Below, piece by piece: positions 20,926 to 32,575 of a DNA stretch of 64,000 bases. A model generated the notes under the pieces. That model saw only the letters and a program-made list of their open reading frames with translations. It was not told the origin of the DNA and made no database searches. The stretch is from contig CAJNDS010001924.1 in the NCBI GenBank assembly GCA_905221605.1, positions 144,001 to 208,000 on the forward strand. The letters run 5' to 3'. Position numbers and translations under genes: made by a program. Every line of letters starts with the position of its first letter. The stretch's first letter is position 1. This DNA comes from Symbiodinium natans. Its lineage: Eukaryota > Sar > Dinophyceae > Suessiales > Symbiodiniaceae.

Positions 20926-21585
20926 GTTTAGGGCTTAGGGTTTTAGGGTTTTAGGGTTTAGGGTTTAGGGTATAGGGTATAGGGCTTAGGGTTTTAGGGT
21001 TTCAGGGTTTTAGGCTTTAGGGTTTAGGGTTTAGAGTTTAGGGGTGTTTAGAGGGTTGAGGGATGTTGAGGGCTTGGGGCTGCTCATGGGTTTGGGTCGA
21101 GTTTATCGGGTTTGGGGTGTAGAGCTTACGGTTTAACTAGGGCTGGGGGTCAACAGGGGCTTCATGCGGTTTCGTGTCTGGGTCTACAGAGATAGGATTG
21201 CTAGTGTTGCTTCGGCGTACAGGATTCTCAGCTGAGAAGCCCAGATTGTAATTTGACGTGCATTGCAGCCTTCCCCAAATGCCAAATCCGCCCAAATCCC
21301 TAAACCCTGAACCGAAGCCCAAGACCTAAACCCGCAAAGCCCCTGAAGCTCGACAAACGTCATCAAGCCTTCTAACCCTAAACCCCAAGAAACTGAACAG
21401 CATCGAGAGCCGTGCACCTTTCCTCTAATGGTAAGTAGTCGCCTGTACTTCTATTCAAATATTCCATCCTAACAACCGAACCCTATGCGCCCAAAGCCAC
21501 TTAGTTCGGTCTGTTTGGTTCCTTTGGGTACACCGCCAAGTCCCTAGACGACAGAGTGCTGGGGGGTCCTCCGTATACCCTAAAG

Positions 21586-21656
21586 CCTGAACCCTAAACC
21601 CTAAACCTAAACCCTAAACCCTAAACCCTAAACCCTAAACCCTAAACCCTAAAACC
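21586..21656. repeat. CCCTAAA array
   Basis: Ten units, ending 20 bases before the candidate acceptor at 21675. Confidence 0.95.
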
Positions 21657-21675
21657 CTTCCCGCCAAGAGCGCAG

Positions 21676-21702
21676 GCCAATGCTGCCAATTTTCTCTCGC
21701 AG
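21676..21702 (+). CDS. Candidate micro-exon (ANAANFLSQ)
   Basis: AG|G acceptor (GAGCGCAG|G) and GT donor (TCGCAG|GTGTGT). Nine codons in phase 0. It could join the preceding exon if that one ends at its GC site. It may extend to a GC donor near 21738. Confidence 0.3.
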
Positions 21703-22739
21703 GTGTGTGGCGCCCCAGGGAGTCGAGCTCGAAGGGCCTTGTAGGCTTTTTCATTGGGTTTTTAGGGTTTTTTAAGGTGTGTGGCCTGTTTTTGTTTAGG
21801 GTTTTTAGGGTTTTCATTGGGTTTTTTAGGGTTTTTAAGGTGTGGGGCCTGTTTTTGTTTAGGGCTTTCGTGGTTTCGGGCTCGGGGTTTAGGCTGTAAG
21901 CAAGGAGCTTATAGGGCTTAGACCTTCGCTGCCACCCTATAGAACCCCCCCCCCCCCACGCGTCCCTTTTGAGAGTTGTTGTTCCTTCAGTCCCTTCTTA
22001 GTCGGCGTTTACGGTTTCATGGCTTAGGGTCTTACTGGGGGTCAGGATTCAGGGGCTTTCGGGCTTCAGGGTTTGCGGGGTCCACGTTGACTGATGAGAA
22101 GCCGCCAAAACCTGCCTCCTCTGAAGCCCAACCCCCAAATCCTTACCCTAAACCCAACACCCAAACCGCCAGGTGCCGGACGTATAGATAGTAGGGTAAC
22201 CCCAACCGCCCTAGATTGAGGCCCCAAATCCTAACTTCCACTCTTAAAGCCCGACAAGCCCCACCGCTTCTTTCGCATAAAGGCCAGAAGTTGAGAGGGA
22301 CATTCCCCTCCGCTTCATGTTCGAGGTGTGGGGACTCATCCGCTGTGGTTTGTGGGGGTTTAGGGCAGTTTCGGGGATCAGGGCTGAATACTTACGATAC
22401 AGAGCAGAGTTCGTTTAGGGGCTTCAAGGGGGCTTTGGGTTTAGAGAGATGTAGTCTCGGCCTTCGGCCCAAGCCCAAACAGTCTTGAAGCTGAATGCGC
22501 GTCCATCTGAAGCCAGCCAATGTCCTTCTCATTTCGGGCATACCTGCGCAAGCAGACGGCCCAACTGAGAAATCCAATTAAGGTTCAAGTGCATGTAACT
22601 AACCCAGCTGTGCAACCCAAAAGCCAGCAAGACAAAGATGATCAAGTTCCGTTCCGTTCCGGCGTTCCGTTCCCCGGAAATGGCCTAGAAACCCAACCCT
22701 CCGGCTGTTGGGAACTATTTTTACTTGTTGTGAAAAGTA

Positions 22740-22830
22740 TATATGTCATGTACACTAATACTAAATATTATATATATATACGTATATGTATATGTTTATC
22801 AACATACATATTTATGTATACACATGTATT
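22740..22830. repeat. AT-rich (TA)n microsatellite
   Basis: TATATATACGTATATGTATATG-type sequence. Similar tracts occur at 32270, 32660, 38040 and 48990. Confidence 0.8.
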
Positions 22831-23401
22831 TGGCCTTTTACGGTTTAGGAAGTATAGGAGTCAGGATCCATGATAGCACGATCGCAGATCAGTGGGGACA
22901 AGCACGAGCTCTTGGTGCACAGCGCGTGCGACAGCAGCAGCCCCAGTTGGTGGGGATGCTTCCCCCTTATCCTTTAGGGTTTAGGGTTTAGGGTTTAGGG
23001 TTTCTTGTAACCAACGCAAAAAAGGGCGCCCTTATTGTAATATGGTTACCCGCAATTTCTGGTTCTCAAGGAGGAATGGAGGAGCAGATCTCTTTGATAA
23101 AGGTCATCTATACCTCATACCCACAAGCCCAGCCTAGCACTCCCACATCTCCCTCCCCCATATCCCTAAATCGTAAACTAACAGCCGAACAGCATTCAAA
23201 GAAGGCCCCAAGAGCCTCCAAAAGCAAAAGCCTCCCAAATAAGCAGCCTCAAGCCTACTTAAAGCATTTGGGAAGCCGGTAAGCCTCTTCAACCCCAAAC
23301 CCCAAACCCTAAACCCTAAACCCTAAGCCCTAAACCCGAAGCCCTAAACCCTAAACCCTAAACCCTAAACCCCTAAACCCTAAACCCTAAACCCCATCAG
23401 G

Positions 23402-23473
23402 TGAGCAAGCCATGGCTTTGTATACCGGCGGCCTCTCCGAGCGCCTTTGTAGCCAGGGGAGGCGTTGCTGGAT
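23402..23473 (+). CDS. Candidate exon (EQAMALYTGGLSERL...)
   Basis: Follows the CCCTAAA array at 23290-23396 through CCATCAG|G. In one frame it reads EQAMALYTGGLSERLCSQGR then RCWIK, to GTTTGG. A second frame (VSKPWLCIPAASPSAFVARG) is also open, so the frame is unsettled. Confidence 0.35.
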
Positions 23474-23496
23474 AAAGGGTTTGGAGCTTAGGATGG

Positions 23497-23750
23497 GTTA
23501 GGGTTTAGGGTTTAGGGTTTAGGGTTTAGGGTTTAGGGTTTAGGGTTTAGGGTTTAGGGTTTAGGGTTTAGGGTTTAGGGTTTAGGGTTTAGGGTTTAGG
23601 GTTTAGGGTTTAGGGTTTAGGGTGTAGGGTTTAGGGTTTAGGGCTTAGGGCTTAGGGCTTAGGGCTTAGGGTTTAGGGTTTAGGGTTTAGGGTTTAGGGT
23701 ACAGGGTTTAGGGTTTGGGGTTTAGGGTATAGGGTTTGGGGTTTACGTTA
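23497..23750. repeat. TTTAGGG array
   Basis: About 34 units, with CTTAGGG and TACAGGG variants at the right end. One of the longest G-oriented arrays. Confidence 0.95.
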
Positions 23751-24599
23751 TAGGGTTTTAGGGTTTCGGGGTTTAGGCGCTTAGGGGTTGGGGGCTTGCC
23801 CTTAAGAGATGAAGGGGCTGTGGCGGCCTCTTTTGTTCGGTCGCCGAGTTGCTTTTGTGGCTTCATAGGGTGTTGAGCCCTGTAATAAGCCCAACAGTAC
23901 ACCCTGAGCTCAAAACGAATGGCGTCATGCGTTGAAGGGTGAGCGGTGTAGCCGATAGGCCCTATAGATGCCATGAGCCTCAAACACCTGAACCCCCCAA
24001 ACAACAGCCCCAGCCTCGAAAATATCCCCCAAGATTCTGAAACCCTGTCCCTAAACCCTACACCCTAAACGCCGAACCCGCAACCCGATTCATCGACGCA
24101 TGAAGTGAAGCCTTCTACGACCTGGGGCCACCAAGGGACTCCCCGAAGAGAGAGGACAGCGAAAGCAAGTTGCTGAATAAGATCTGCCGTGCCCTCAGAT
24201 CTTGGGGGATGTAGGGTTTTAGGGGGTTAATGGGTTTTTGTTTCTCAGATCTTGTGGGGGTTTAGGGTTTTAGGGTTTAAGAGTTGCAGGGTTTGGGGTT
24301 TTAGGGTTTTGGGGTTGAGGGCTGTAGGGTTTTCGCGTCGAGAGAATTTTGGGGTTCGGGGTTTAGGCTGCAGGGTTCAGGGAAACCCTGAACCCTCTTA
24401 CACTCTAAACCCCATACACCCATGCAGACGCGCACATTTCGGGTCAAGGATTGAGATTATGAGGTCCCGCGTGTCTTTCGTAACAGTGAGAAGTAGTGTT
24501 TGGGGTCAGGGTTCGGGGATAAGGGTTGAGGGAACATTGGGCAGGCCCCATGGCAACTACTCTTTACTTTTGGCCCGTTATGTAACTCAACTTAAAGGA

Positions 24600-25900
24600 A
24601 GATGTCAGAGGTGTTCTTTTCCACGTCCACAGGCCTTGGTTTCCACATGCTTTCCACAACAAGAAGCCTCCTTTTCCACGTCCAAAAGCCATGCTTTTCC
24701 ACGTGGAAAAAGGCCTCTGTTTCCACGTCCCAAAGCATGGTTTTCCACAGCAAAAGGCCTCCGTTTCCACTTCCCAAAGCATGGTTTTCCACAACAAAAG
24801 GCCTCCGTTTCCTGGTCCCAGAGCATGGTTTTCCACAACAACAGCCCCTTTTCCACGTCCAAAAGCCATGCTTTTCCACAACAAAATGCCTCCGTTTCCA
24901 CATCCTGGTTTCCGCATGTTTTCCACAAAAAACCTTCTTTTCCATGTCCAAGAGCCAACCTTTTCCACAACAAAAAACCTCCTTTGTGGAAAATGGCGTG
25001 GAAACGGTTTGTGGAAAGGATGCGGAAAGCTCGCGGAAAAGTCGCGGAAAAGTTTCGGACAAGTTGCGGGAAGGTTGCGGAAAGGTTGCGGAAAAGTTGC
25101 GGAAAAGTTGCTGAAAAGTTGCAGAAAAGTTGCGGAAAAGTTGCGGAAAAGTTGCGGAAAGGTTGCGGAAAAGTTGCGGAAAAGTTGCGGAAAGTTGCGC
25201 AAACGATGCGGAAAGGCCCAAAATAGTTGCTCGCTCTTTACAAAATAGCTTGAGTTCCCACCTGTTCCACAAATAACGTCCAAGAACCCCCTGCTTTCCA
25301 CATGTTTTCCACCAAAAACTTTCTTTCCACGTCCAAAAGCCAGCCTTTTCCACAACAAAGGGCCTCCTTTGTGGAATAAGGTCGCGGAAACGATGTGGAA
25401 AGGTCGCGGAAAACGATGTGGAAAGGTTGCGGAAAGGATGCGGAAAGGATGTGGAAAGGTTGTGGAAAGGATGTGGAAAGGATGTGGAAACGATGTGGCA
25501 AGGATGTGGAAAGGTTGCGGAAACGATGTGGAAATGTTGCCCGAAACCATGTGGAAAGCATGGGTTTGCAGCCCCAAAACCCCGTAGAAATAGCATGTTT
25601 TCAAGGCTCAAAACCTTGTGGAAAGCATGGTTTTGGAAAGCATAGTTTTCAAAGCCCAAAACCTTATGCAAGGCATGGCTTTTCGAAGCCCGACGTTGTG
25701 GATAGCATGGCTTTCGAGGCCCAAAACCTTGTGGAATGCATGGCTTTTCAAAGCACAAAACCTTGTTTTCCTGGCTTTCGAGGCCCAAAACCTTGTGGAA
25801 AGCGTGGCTTTTCAAACCCAAAACCTTGTGGAAAACATGGCTTTCGAGGCCCGAAACCTTGTGGAAAGCATGGCTTGCCAAAGCCCGAAACCTTGGTGTG
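24600..25900. repeat. TTTCCAC / GTGGAAA satellite with inverted halves
   Basis: Three zones. At 24620-24980 about 45-bp units contain TTTTCCACAACAAAAGGCCT and the word AAAGCATGG. At 25010-25210 the 11-mer AAGTTGCGGAA is repeated about 18 times. At 25370-25900 units contain GTGGAAAGCATGG and CCCAAAACCTTGTGG. Left and right zones are in opposite orientation, so the block could fold on itself. ORFs of 324, 346 and 429 codons occur on both strands and in several frames (for example AFHKVLGLES, RKSCGKVAEK); they are best explained as repeat products. Confidence 0.85.
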
Positions 25901-26060
25901 TCTCCCGCATAGAGATGGCCTAACTAGTTGTCTGGGGGCCGGTCCAAGTTTAGGAGAGAGTTGCTTGTTGCAACTCTGCCCGTGGGTTGCTTCAGGACTT
26001 ACCGAATCCCTTGGCTTGCGGAATTGCGGAGCTGACCCGTAACTCCTGTCGTTTCAACAG

Positions 26061-26080
26061 AGAGCCCAACGGCATCACTG
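26061..26080 (+). CDS. Candidate micro-exon (EPNGIT)
   Basis: Acceptor GTTTCAACAG and GC donor GCGGTTTAGGG. Twenty nt, ending in phase 1, which matches the next candidate exon at 26357. Confidence 0.25.
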
Positions 26081-26356
26081 GCGGTTTAGGGTTCGGGGCC
26101 CGAAGCCCCTGAGCCCCCGACCCGCCCTCCCCCTACCCTTCCAAGAAGCAAGTAGGCACCGTAAGAACAGGGTAAGTATACCCAATACCTCAAAACTCAC
26201 ACACTCTCCTATCCCTGGTAACTCCTCATCTCCGCAGTGGAGCATCCCCACCATGCAGTAACTACCGAAAGAAAAGGGGGCTGGGTACTTGGAAATTTTT
26301 CTTGTTGAAGAGTATCTTGAATAGGCTACTCTGAGTAAACCCCTTGCGCAAAGCAG

Positions 26357-26439
26357 CTAAGACCGCACCGGGAGTGCTGGCTTTCTGCCGCACAGCTGCC
26401 TCTGCGTCGACCGCTCAGCCCTCTACCGGAGAGTTCAGG
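26357..26439 (+). CDS. Candidate exon (KTAPGVLAFCRTAASASTAQ)
   Basis: Acceptor AAAGCAG and GT donor AGG|GTCTTGGGGTTTGGG. It reads KTAPGVLAFCRTAASASTAQ then PSTGEFR with no stop, phase 1 to 0. Ala/Ser/Thr-rich; family unknown. Confidence 0.4.
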
Positions 26440-27087
26440 GTCTTGGGGTTTGGGATCAATTAAGGGTTCGGCGTTTAGGGTTTAGAGTCTAGGGTTTAGG
26501 GTTTAGGGTCATTTACGGGTTTGAGGTTTGAGTCGAGTTTAGTCACTTTGTTAAGATGCAGCAAATTGTTCACTGTGCTCAGGATGCCGTTGCTGTGTGG
26601 ATGACCCTGAACCTATTTACTCAACCAGCTACGTCAACTGACGTGAGCCTCTCATGGCACGATGTCCTACACCCCAAGCCTTGAACCACTTAAGCGAACA
26701 AAAGCAGCTTCTCAACCGGGTAGTCCTCAAACTCTCCAGAAAGAGAACATGTGCCCCTCATGTCGCCCAACCTCCCCTTAAACCCCAGGGTAAACCTTAA
26801 ACCCCAAACCCCAAACCTCGAGCTGCTTAAGCCCTCTATCCCTTAAGCCAACCAAGCCTATGCTTAGAGACGAAGGCTGCCCCGTAGTACCAACTTCTAC
26901 TTTGTGAGGTCTTTGGTTTGTTTTAGCCCTAAATCGTAAACCCTAAGCCCTAAACCCCTTGACCCCTTTACCCTCAACCCTAAACTCCTGCAGACGCCAT
27001 GACACAACAAGGGCACCCTCTTGTGGTTTCTGGGCCCAAAGCCTAAGGGTTTCGGGTTTAGGGTTTGCAGGGTTGAGGGTCTTGCAG

Positions 27088-27116
27088 GTTGCGCGTAGTC
27101 ATGACGCTCTCGGGGG
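27088..27116 (+). CDS. Candidate exon (VARSHDALG...)
   Basis: AG|G acceptor (GTCTTGCAG|G), phase 0 as expected from the exon ending at 26439. A GC donor GCTTATCAGG is at 27117. If unspliced the frame continues as GLIRKCRGRWQRLQPRKGRA to about 27190, so the exon may be longer. Confidence 0.35.
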
Positions 27117-27189
27117 GCTTATCAGGAAGTGCCGTGGTCGGTGGCAGAGACTGCAGCCAAGAAAAGGCCGAGCGTGTAGGGGAGAGGTC

Positions 27190-27320
27190 CCTAAACCCTA
27201 AACCCGAAACCCTAAACCCTAAACCCTAAACCCTAAACCCTAAACCCTTAACCCTTAACCCTTAACCCTTAACCCTTAACCCTTAACCCTAAACCCTAAA
27301 CCCTAAACCCTAAACCCAAT
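27190..27320. repeat. CCCTAAA / CCCTTAA array
   Basis: Perfect 7-mers around a block of about seven CCCTTAA units (27245-27287). Confidence 0.95.
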
Positions 27321-27679
27321 TCATGAACTGAGGGTTTATAGGGCCCCAAGTTCCCAAACCCCCAAGCCCGCAGGGTTTCGCTTTTGGGGTTTCGGGGCTC
27401 AGGCTCTGCGATGACATAGCTTCGGGGGTTCAGAGTTTAGGAGTTATAGGGCTCGAGGGGTTGACAGTGGGTTGTAGGATCTAGGGGTATTTTGGACTTC
27501 AGGGTTTCAGGTCTTGTGAGGGCTGAGGAGTTGCGGGCGTCGGTTTGAGGGTTTGCGGAGCTGAGGTTTGAGGAATTCCGTTTTGGAGGTTTAGGGTTCA
27601 GGGTTCAGGGTTCAGGGTTTAGGGTTTAGGGTTTAGGGTTTAGGGTTTAGGGTTTGCGAGGTTCGGTGGTGGTCAAAGT

Positions 27680-28012
27680 ATGATGCCGAGAACACCCTTC
27701 ACGAACGCGCTGCAGAAGCTGCCACAGCACCTTGAGTCAGCTGGCTCGTTCGGACATGCTCATGTCATGCGTAACTCCATGCCCAGGTCCAAGGTGGCAA
27801 GCCTTCTTTTCAGACGTGAAGTCCGTAGAAAAGCTGCTGGCCCGAACAGTGGTCCGGGAGCAGTTCTTATCGGTGCCTGCGGCCGCAGGGCGCAGCGGAA
27901 TTTCAAGCATTGGTCATGCTCCCTGAAGTCACTCCGCTGGGAGGTCATAAAGCTGTTTTTAAAGCATAAGATACAAATGAAAAATGTTCGAAGTGTTTTT
28001 GTGTTTGAATAG
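27680..28012 (+). CDS. ORF of 110 codons, candidate exon(s)
   Basis: Open frame ending in TAG at 28010-28012, with basic, protein-like sequence (SKVASLLFRREVRRKAAG, SLKSLRWEVIKLFLKHKI). A second frame over the same DNA, after the acceptor CTTCTTTTCAG at 27813, reads VKSVEKLLARTVVREQFLSV. At most one can be right. AG|G sites at 27785 and 27813 suggest a spliced exon rather than the full ORF. Confidence 0.3.
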   Translation: MMPRTPFTNALQKLPQHLESAGSFGHAHVMRNSMPRSKVASLLFRREVRRKAAGPNSGPGAVLIGACGRRAQRNFKHWSCSLKSLRWEVIKLFLKHKIQMKNVRSVFVFE

Positions 28013-29189
28013 ATAGGACATTGAATGAAATTAGCTTGGAAGGATGTAGGATAAGGTTGATTGGATATTGGATAACCAAGACCTGAGCCCCCACCCTAAA
28101 CCCTAAACTGAAGACCCTCAACCCTAAATCCCAAAGTCCTGAATTATTGGACACAGCCCACATGGGCTTTCCGAAAACAGGGGTACCTTTGTGGGGTATT
28201 ATCAGGACTACAATGACTACAATATTTTGGGGTATAGCGGGTCCCCAATGTGTTGGGGGATCCCGTTGTGCCATCTTCCGAATATGGCTCCTAACATCTA
28301 AACCCTCAACCGGAGACATCAGGTTTTTGAACATGGGGGGTTGTTGAACTTGGGGTTGTTTTTGTTTTGAACTTGGGTTAGAAGTTTTTATTGGGGGGTT
28401 GGCTTTAGATTTCTTGATTGAAAGTTCATGGGGTTTTGTGTGTGTGAGAGCCGCTAGACATGCGTTCTTTCGACCTGCGCAGGGCGTCCTCGAAAGTACG
28501 GTCGCACCCCCAGTCTCAGGGACACCGTTTCCTGCCTGCACACCGACTCACCAAATCCACGCAACTCACACAACTCACCAGGTTGGGAGCTTAGGCTTCC
28601 TCAAGGGTTTCTAGTTTTGTTTGGTGTCCATGCGGTCCTATACGTAATCTCTAAGTTCGAAGGATGTTCATGTTTCACGTGCCTTGGGGTTCTGTTTTTG
28701 TTTGCGCACGTCCGCGCAATAGCGCCATGTGTTTGGGCTCCGATTTCCACATTCCGCCCCGCCGCCGCAGAAGTGCACTAAAGTGTACCCTAAACGCTAA
28801 AACCCTAAACCCTAAACCCTAAACCCTAAGCCCTCCACCCCCCCCCCCCCCCTGAGTGGCTACATTGCGAGGTCTCTGAGCCTCAATGAGCCTCAAGCCC
28901 GCTTAGGAGGCTTCTTGTTGTTTTTTTTGTTCGTTGACGGGAACTGGGAGACCACATCCGATCCGACCTTGGAAGTGTTGCATTTTGTTGTGTTTTGTCT
29001 GCATTCGAGTATCAGGTTTGCGAGTATCAGGTTTGAGGCGTGTGTCCGCCGAACGGAAGGAAGGCTCTGCAACACATCTGTCAAGCCCTAGCCACCTCGT
29101 CCTAAACCGCACCATACCAAACAAGTCCAGCGAGTGGCAAGCCAAAGAACAGCCCCTCAACACTATCTCCCGACAAGCCGCGACCCACA

Positions 29190-29295
29190 ACCCAAATGGG
29201 GGTTTCCGAGTTTAGGGGTACCTTCTTGGGGTCCTTATGATAAGGGAATCCTACTATTTGGGGGTCTACCATAAGTTTTGTAAACCCCCAAATGG
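29190..29295. mobile_element. MITE-like element (same family as 53320)
   Basis: Contains GGGGTACCTTCTTGGGGTCC, then TTATGATAAGGG and ATCCTACTATTTGGGG. Ends resemble inverted copies (CCAAATGGGGGTTT at the left, AAACCCCCAAATGG at the right). The segment at 53310-53405 is the same sequence in reverse complement, and 62535-62590 is a partial copy. No ORF. Confidence 0.7.
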
Positions 29296-29559
29296 CTCTG
29301 GTAAGCTCACCCTAAACCCTAGACAGAGGCTGGCGAAGCTGTCTTTCCGAGCACTATCGCCAGGGTGCGGCCCTTTGTGGAAGGGTTTGGAGTTTAGGGC
29401 TTGCGGTGTCAGATGTGGAGGGTCATGGTTTATTGCTGCTCGGGGTTGGGGGTTCCAGGTGTCTGGGGTTTCTAGCAGCCTTTTAAAAAAGTGCCATCTA
29501 CTGTCTTGCTGGTATGGAGAGTGCATGCGTATGTGACATCACGATACCCTGAACCCTCC

Positions 29560-31000
29560 ACCTACTATGCCCTGAACCCGACACTGTCCGCCGAAGCCTG
29601 CCAAAGCCCCACGCCCTAACACTGAGCACCGAATCCCGAGATCGTGAACCCCAAGCCAGGGAATAAATATGAAATCCAAGCCGGGTAATGAGTCAAGATA
29701 ATTCGGCAAGGATACCAGGACACACAGCATCGCATGATCTCTTTATCACTGTGTCTTCGTTTATGCTCCTCCTTGCCAAAGGGACCCTAACGGAATACCA
29801 TTGGTAATCATTAAGGCCCCCGTAGTACCCATGCTGACAGGAAGCTCACGAAGGCTTGCAACAGCCAATCCGATGCCGGCGGCTTGGGGAGTGAGTGGAC
29901 TTGGGGCTTGGGGCTTAGGGCTCAGAGGGTTTAGGGTTTAGGGTTTAGGGTTTAGGGTTTAGCAGGGTGTGTGTGTGTGCTAGGTTTTTATGACGTAGGT
30001 GCTTAGGATTTTGGGTTACCCCCTGACAAAGACCCCTTGAAGACATAAGTTGGGTCTTCTGGCTGTAGCTAGGTTGGCTTAGGATTCATAAAGCCCTAAA
30101 CCCTGCGCCACCCCAAACCCTAGACCCCAAACCCTGAATAGGTTTAGGCTCCAGGCCCTGTATGCGAAAGCCCTGAAGACTCAGCCTGAGATCTAAACAG
30201 ATTCAAGGTTTTTAAGGTAGGGGTTCCAGGGGTTGAGGGGTTTCGGGTTTACAGGGGTTTAGGTGTATGGTTTCGAGGTGCAGGGCCTAGAACTTAAGCT
30301 TCGTGGTTTGTTGCTCAGGGTTAGAAAGGTACAGGTTTGTTCGGCATTTTATCTTTCAGACCCAACACACATGCCAGACTCTTTTGACCCTAAGCCCTAG
30401 AACAGCTGCCCGAACACCCTAAGCCGTAAGCCTGGTAAACAACAGCAAAGCCCCAAGAGCCTGGAAAAGCAACCCTTTCAAGAAGGAGACTTGAACCGCC
30501 ACCCTAAACCTAACATGGGGGTCGTAACTATTCCTCTTAGTATTCCATTGTGGTCCCTTTGTACCTATGTATTATAGCAGTGCTGAATTTTTCAGGCTCT
30601 TACATCAAGCACCCGTGGATCGCATGAAGCTTAGGCAGAGAGCTCCTGCACCGTGTTCATGATTGACGTGGACGAGGCATGGTTCCTTGCTTGTTGGCTG
30701 CTTACAGCCCCCATACAATCTGAGTGGCGTCCAAATAGCCTAAACCCCCTGAGTTGCGGGGAACGAAGAGGTCCTCTGTTTGGAGTCTGAGAGGATGTTT
30801 GTGGCTCTTAGGTTTAGGGGTTTACTTCTGGCTTCGTAGTATCACTTTGGAGTTCAGTTTAGGGTTTACGGGAGCCTCTCATGAGACCCTATGAAGTCCT
30901 AAGACTAGAACACCTTGTATCAGACTCCATAAAACCTTGACTCGTCTAACCCTCAAACCCTTAACCCTAAACCCTAACCCCTAAACCTTAGACCCCTAAT
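29560..31000. other. Low-information intronic stretch
   Basis: Mixed degenerate telomere-like words, a short TTTAGGG array (29925-29962) and a GT run at 29967-29980. No frame with both splice borders and protein-like composition was found. Confidence 0.3.
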
Positions 31001-31048
31001 CCCTAAACCCCTTTCTGCGAGCCGGGGCCCTGAGCTGCGCCTTGTCAG

Positions 31049-31087
31049 GGGCCACCCATGAAGGAGCGACTGCTCGCCATGGAGCAG
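31049..31087 (+). CDS. Candidate exon (GPPMKERLLAMEQ)
   Basis: AG|G acceptor (CCTTGTCAG|G) and GC donor (GAGCAG|GCGTCTG). Thirteen codons, phase 0 to 0. Joined to the next candidate exon (32576) it gives an amphipathic run MKERLLAMEQ + AVQQLMESV, which looks like a coiled-coil segment. Confidence 0.45.
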
Positions 31088-31399
31088 GCGTCTGAATCTT
31101 GAAGCTGAGTGTACGGGCGTAGGGTTGAAGGGTTTTAGGGTTTAGGGTTTAGGGTTTAGGGTTTGGGGTTTAGGGTTTAGGGTTTGGGGCAGGAGGGCTC
31201 AGGATTAAGGGCTTTCAGGGTTTCGGGTTAAGGGCTCCGGGTTCAAGGGATTTGGGCGTGGCAAATGGATGCAAGGCATTTGTGATCGCGCCGCAGTCTG
31301 CAGACCTGCACACCCCAATGCTGCCCTCGTAGAACTCTCAGGGTTCGGAGTTCGGAGGCCTCAAATTACAGTGACAGCGCTGGATAAGAAACCTCCAAG

Positions 31400-31960
31400 T
31401 TTTGGCGAGGGTGCCCTCGATTTCTGAATTATGAAGCCCACTCAGTTTCCGGAATTATGGCCTCCACAATTTTTGAGGGTACCCTCGATTTCTTAACGAA
31501 CTTCTTAATGGGATTCGAACTGGTAACCTTTGAATTAGTAAGGCGACGCCTTATCCCTTAGGCTGATCGCTCGAGTTCTTAATTGGGGGCTCCCCTCAAA
31601 TAGGCAATCCGGCCTCTCGATGTCTTCATTCGAGCCCCCCCCCCCCTCAAGCAAGAAATCCAGCCCCTCAATTTCTTAGTTTCAGGAGTTTTGCCCCCAG
31701 AAATTGAGGGGCTGGATTTCTTAAATTTAAGAAATCGAGGGGCTGGATTTCTTAAGTTTAAGAAATCGAGGGGCTGGATTTCTTAAATTTAGGAAATCGA
31801 GGGGCTGAGTTTCTTGTTTGAGGGGGGGGGAGATGTTTCCAGATACAGGGGCTGGATTTCTTAAATGATTTTATTGATGGGCGGTTGCCAAAAGCAACCA
31901 AATTTAAGAGATTTAGGGCCCCAGGATGAGGGTACCCTCGATTTCTTAGTTTAGTCTTGC
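31400..31960. mobile_element. Repeat element with tRNA-like segment and 31-bp tandem repeat
   Basis: The phrase GGTACCCTCGATTTCTTA or close variants occurs three times (about 31408, 31480, 31930). A tRNA-like stretch is on the minus strand at 31505-31580. A 31-bp unit containing AAATCGAGGGGCTGGATTTC is repeated four times at 31696-31815, with self-complementary CTTAAATTTAAG words. Probably a SINE-like or other non-autonomous element. No protein is encoded. Confidence 0.5.
31505..31580 (-). pseudogene. tRNA-like sequence (degenerate)
   Basis: Read on the minus strand it has a D-arm-like AGCCTAAGGGATAAGGC and a B-box-like AGTTCGAATCC at tRNA-like spacing. A loop CTAATTC between imperfect stems could place an AAT anticodon. 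The T-stem and acceptor stem do not pair, so this is not a functional tRNA; a tRNA-derived repeat is more likely. Confidence 0.4.
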
Positions 31961-32269
31961 TCTCAATTTTCGCATTTTATCCGGGGTCCAGCCGCGAGCG
32001 TGCTCGTTTCTTAATCCAATGATCTCCTAATCAGTGCTGTGTACCACATTCGCACGTCCACGGTGGCTGGCCCGGGTTGGTGTTGACCCAACAGAAGTCT
32101 CGGCAACCCCTTTCGGTGTTCAAGTGTGTTTAGTGGTGCTTTGCAATACCCATCATGGCAGCGATTTTGTGCTTGCTTCCTTATGCAATATTCAGCTTCC
32201 AACAGCTTATCTTGAGCACTCCGTCCTGTATTGTAGTATAATAAATTAGCTTAGCTCTAGTATAGCCTC

Positions 32270-32285
32270 TCTCTATATATATACG

Positions 32286-32316
<31 letters not shown>

Positions 32317-32410
32317 TACCACTAAACATGTATGCATGTATGTATGCATGCATGCATGGGTGGATGGATGTATGTATGGATGTATGTATGCATGTATGTG
32401 TGTGCGTGTG
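32270..32410. repeat. TA-rich and TGTA/TGCA microsatellites
   Basis: (TA)n at 32273-32316 followed by ATGTATGCATGTATG-type tetranucleotides to about 32400. Confidence 0.9.
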
Positions 32411-32433
32411 TGTTCTTGTTGTGAACATATTAT

Positions 32434-32555
32434 ACCCTAAACCCTAAACCCTAAACCCTAAGCCCTAAACCCTAAACCCTAAACCCTAAACCCTAAACCC
32501 TAAACCCTAAACCCTAAGCCCTAAACCCTAAACCCTAAACCCTAAACCCTAAACC
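32434..32555. repeat. CCCTAAA array
   Basis: About 17 units with two CCCTAAG variants. It ends 20 bases before the candidate acceptor at 32575. Confidence 0.95.
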
Positions 32556-32575
32556 TCTCTTCAGCCCTTCACCAG

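Noticed and set aside
24600-25210. CRISPR-like array
   Set aside because: Units are variable, directly adjoining and lack constant repeats with unique spacers; the genome is eukaryotic.
24592-25881. Minus-strand ORF of 429 codons (and 324-346 codon ORFs on both strands)
   Set aside because: It is a read-through of tandem repeats with periodic peptides (AFHKVLGLES and relatives); several frames on both strands are open over the same DNA.
31505-31580. Functional tRNA gene
   Set aside because: T-stem and acceptor stem do not pair; kept only as a tRNA-like relic.
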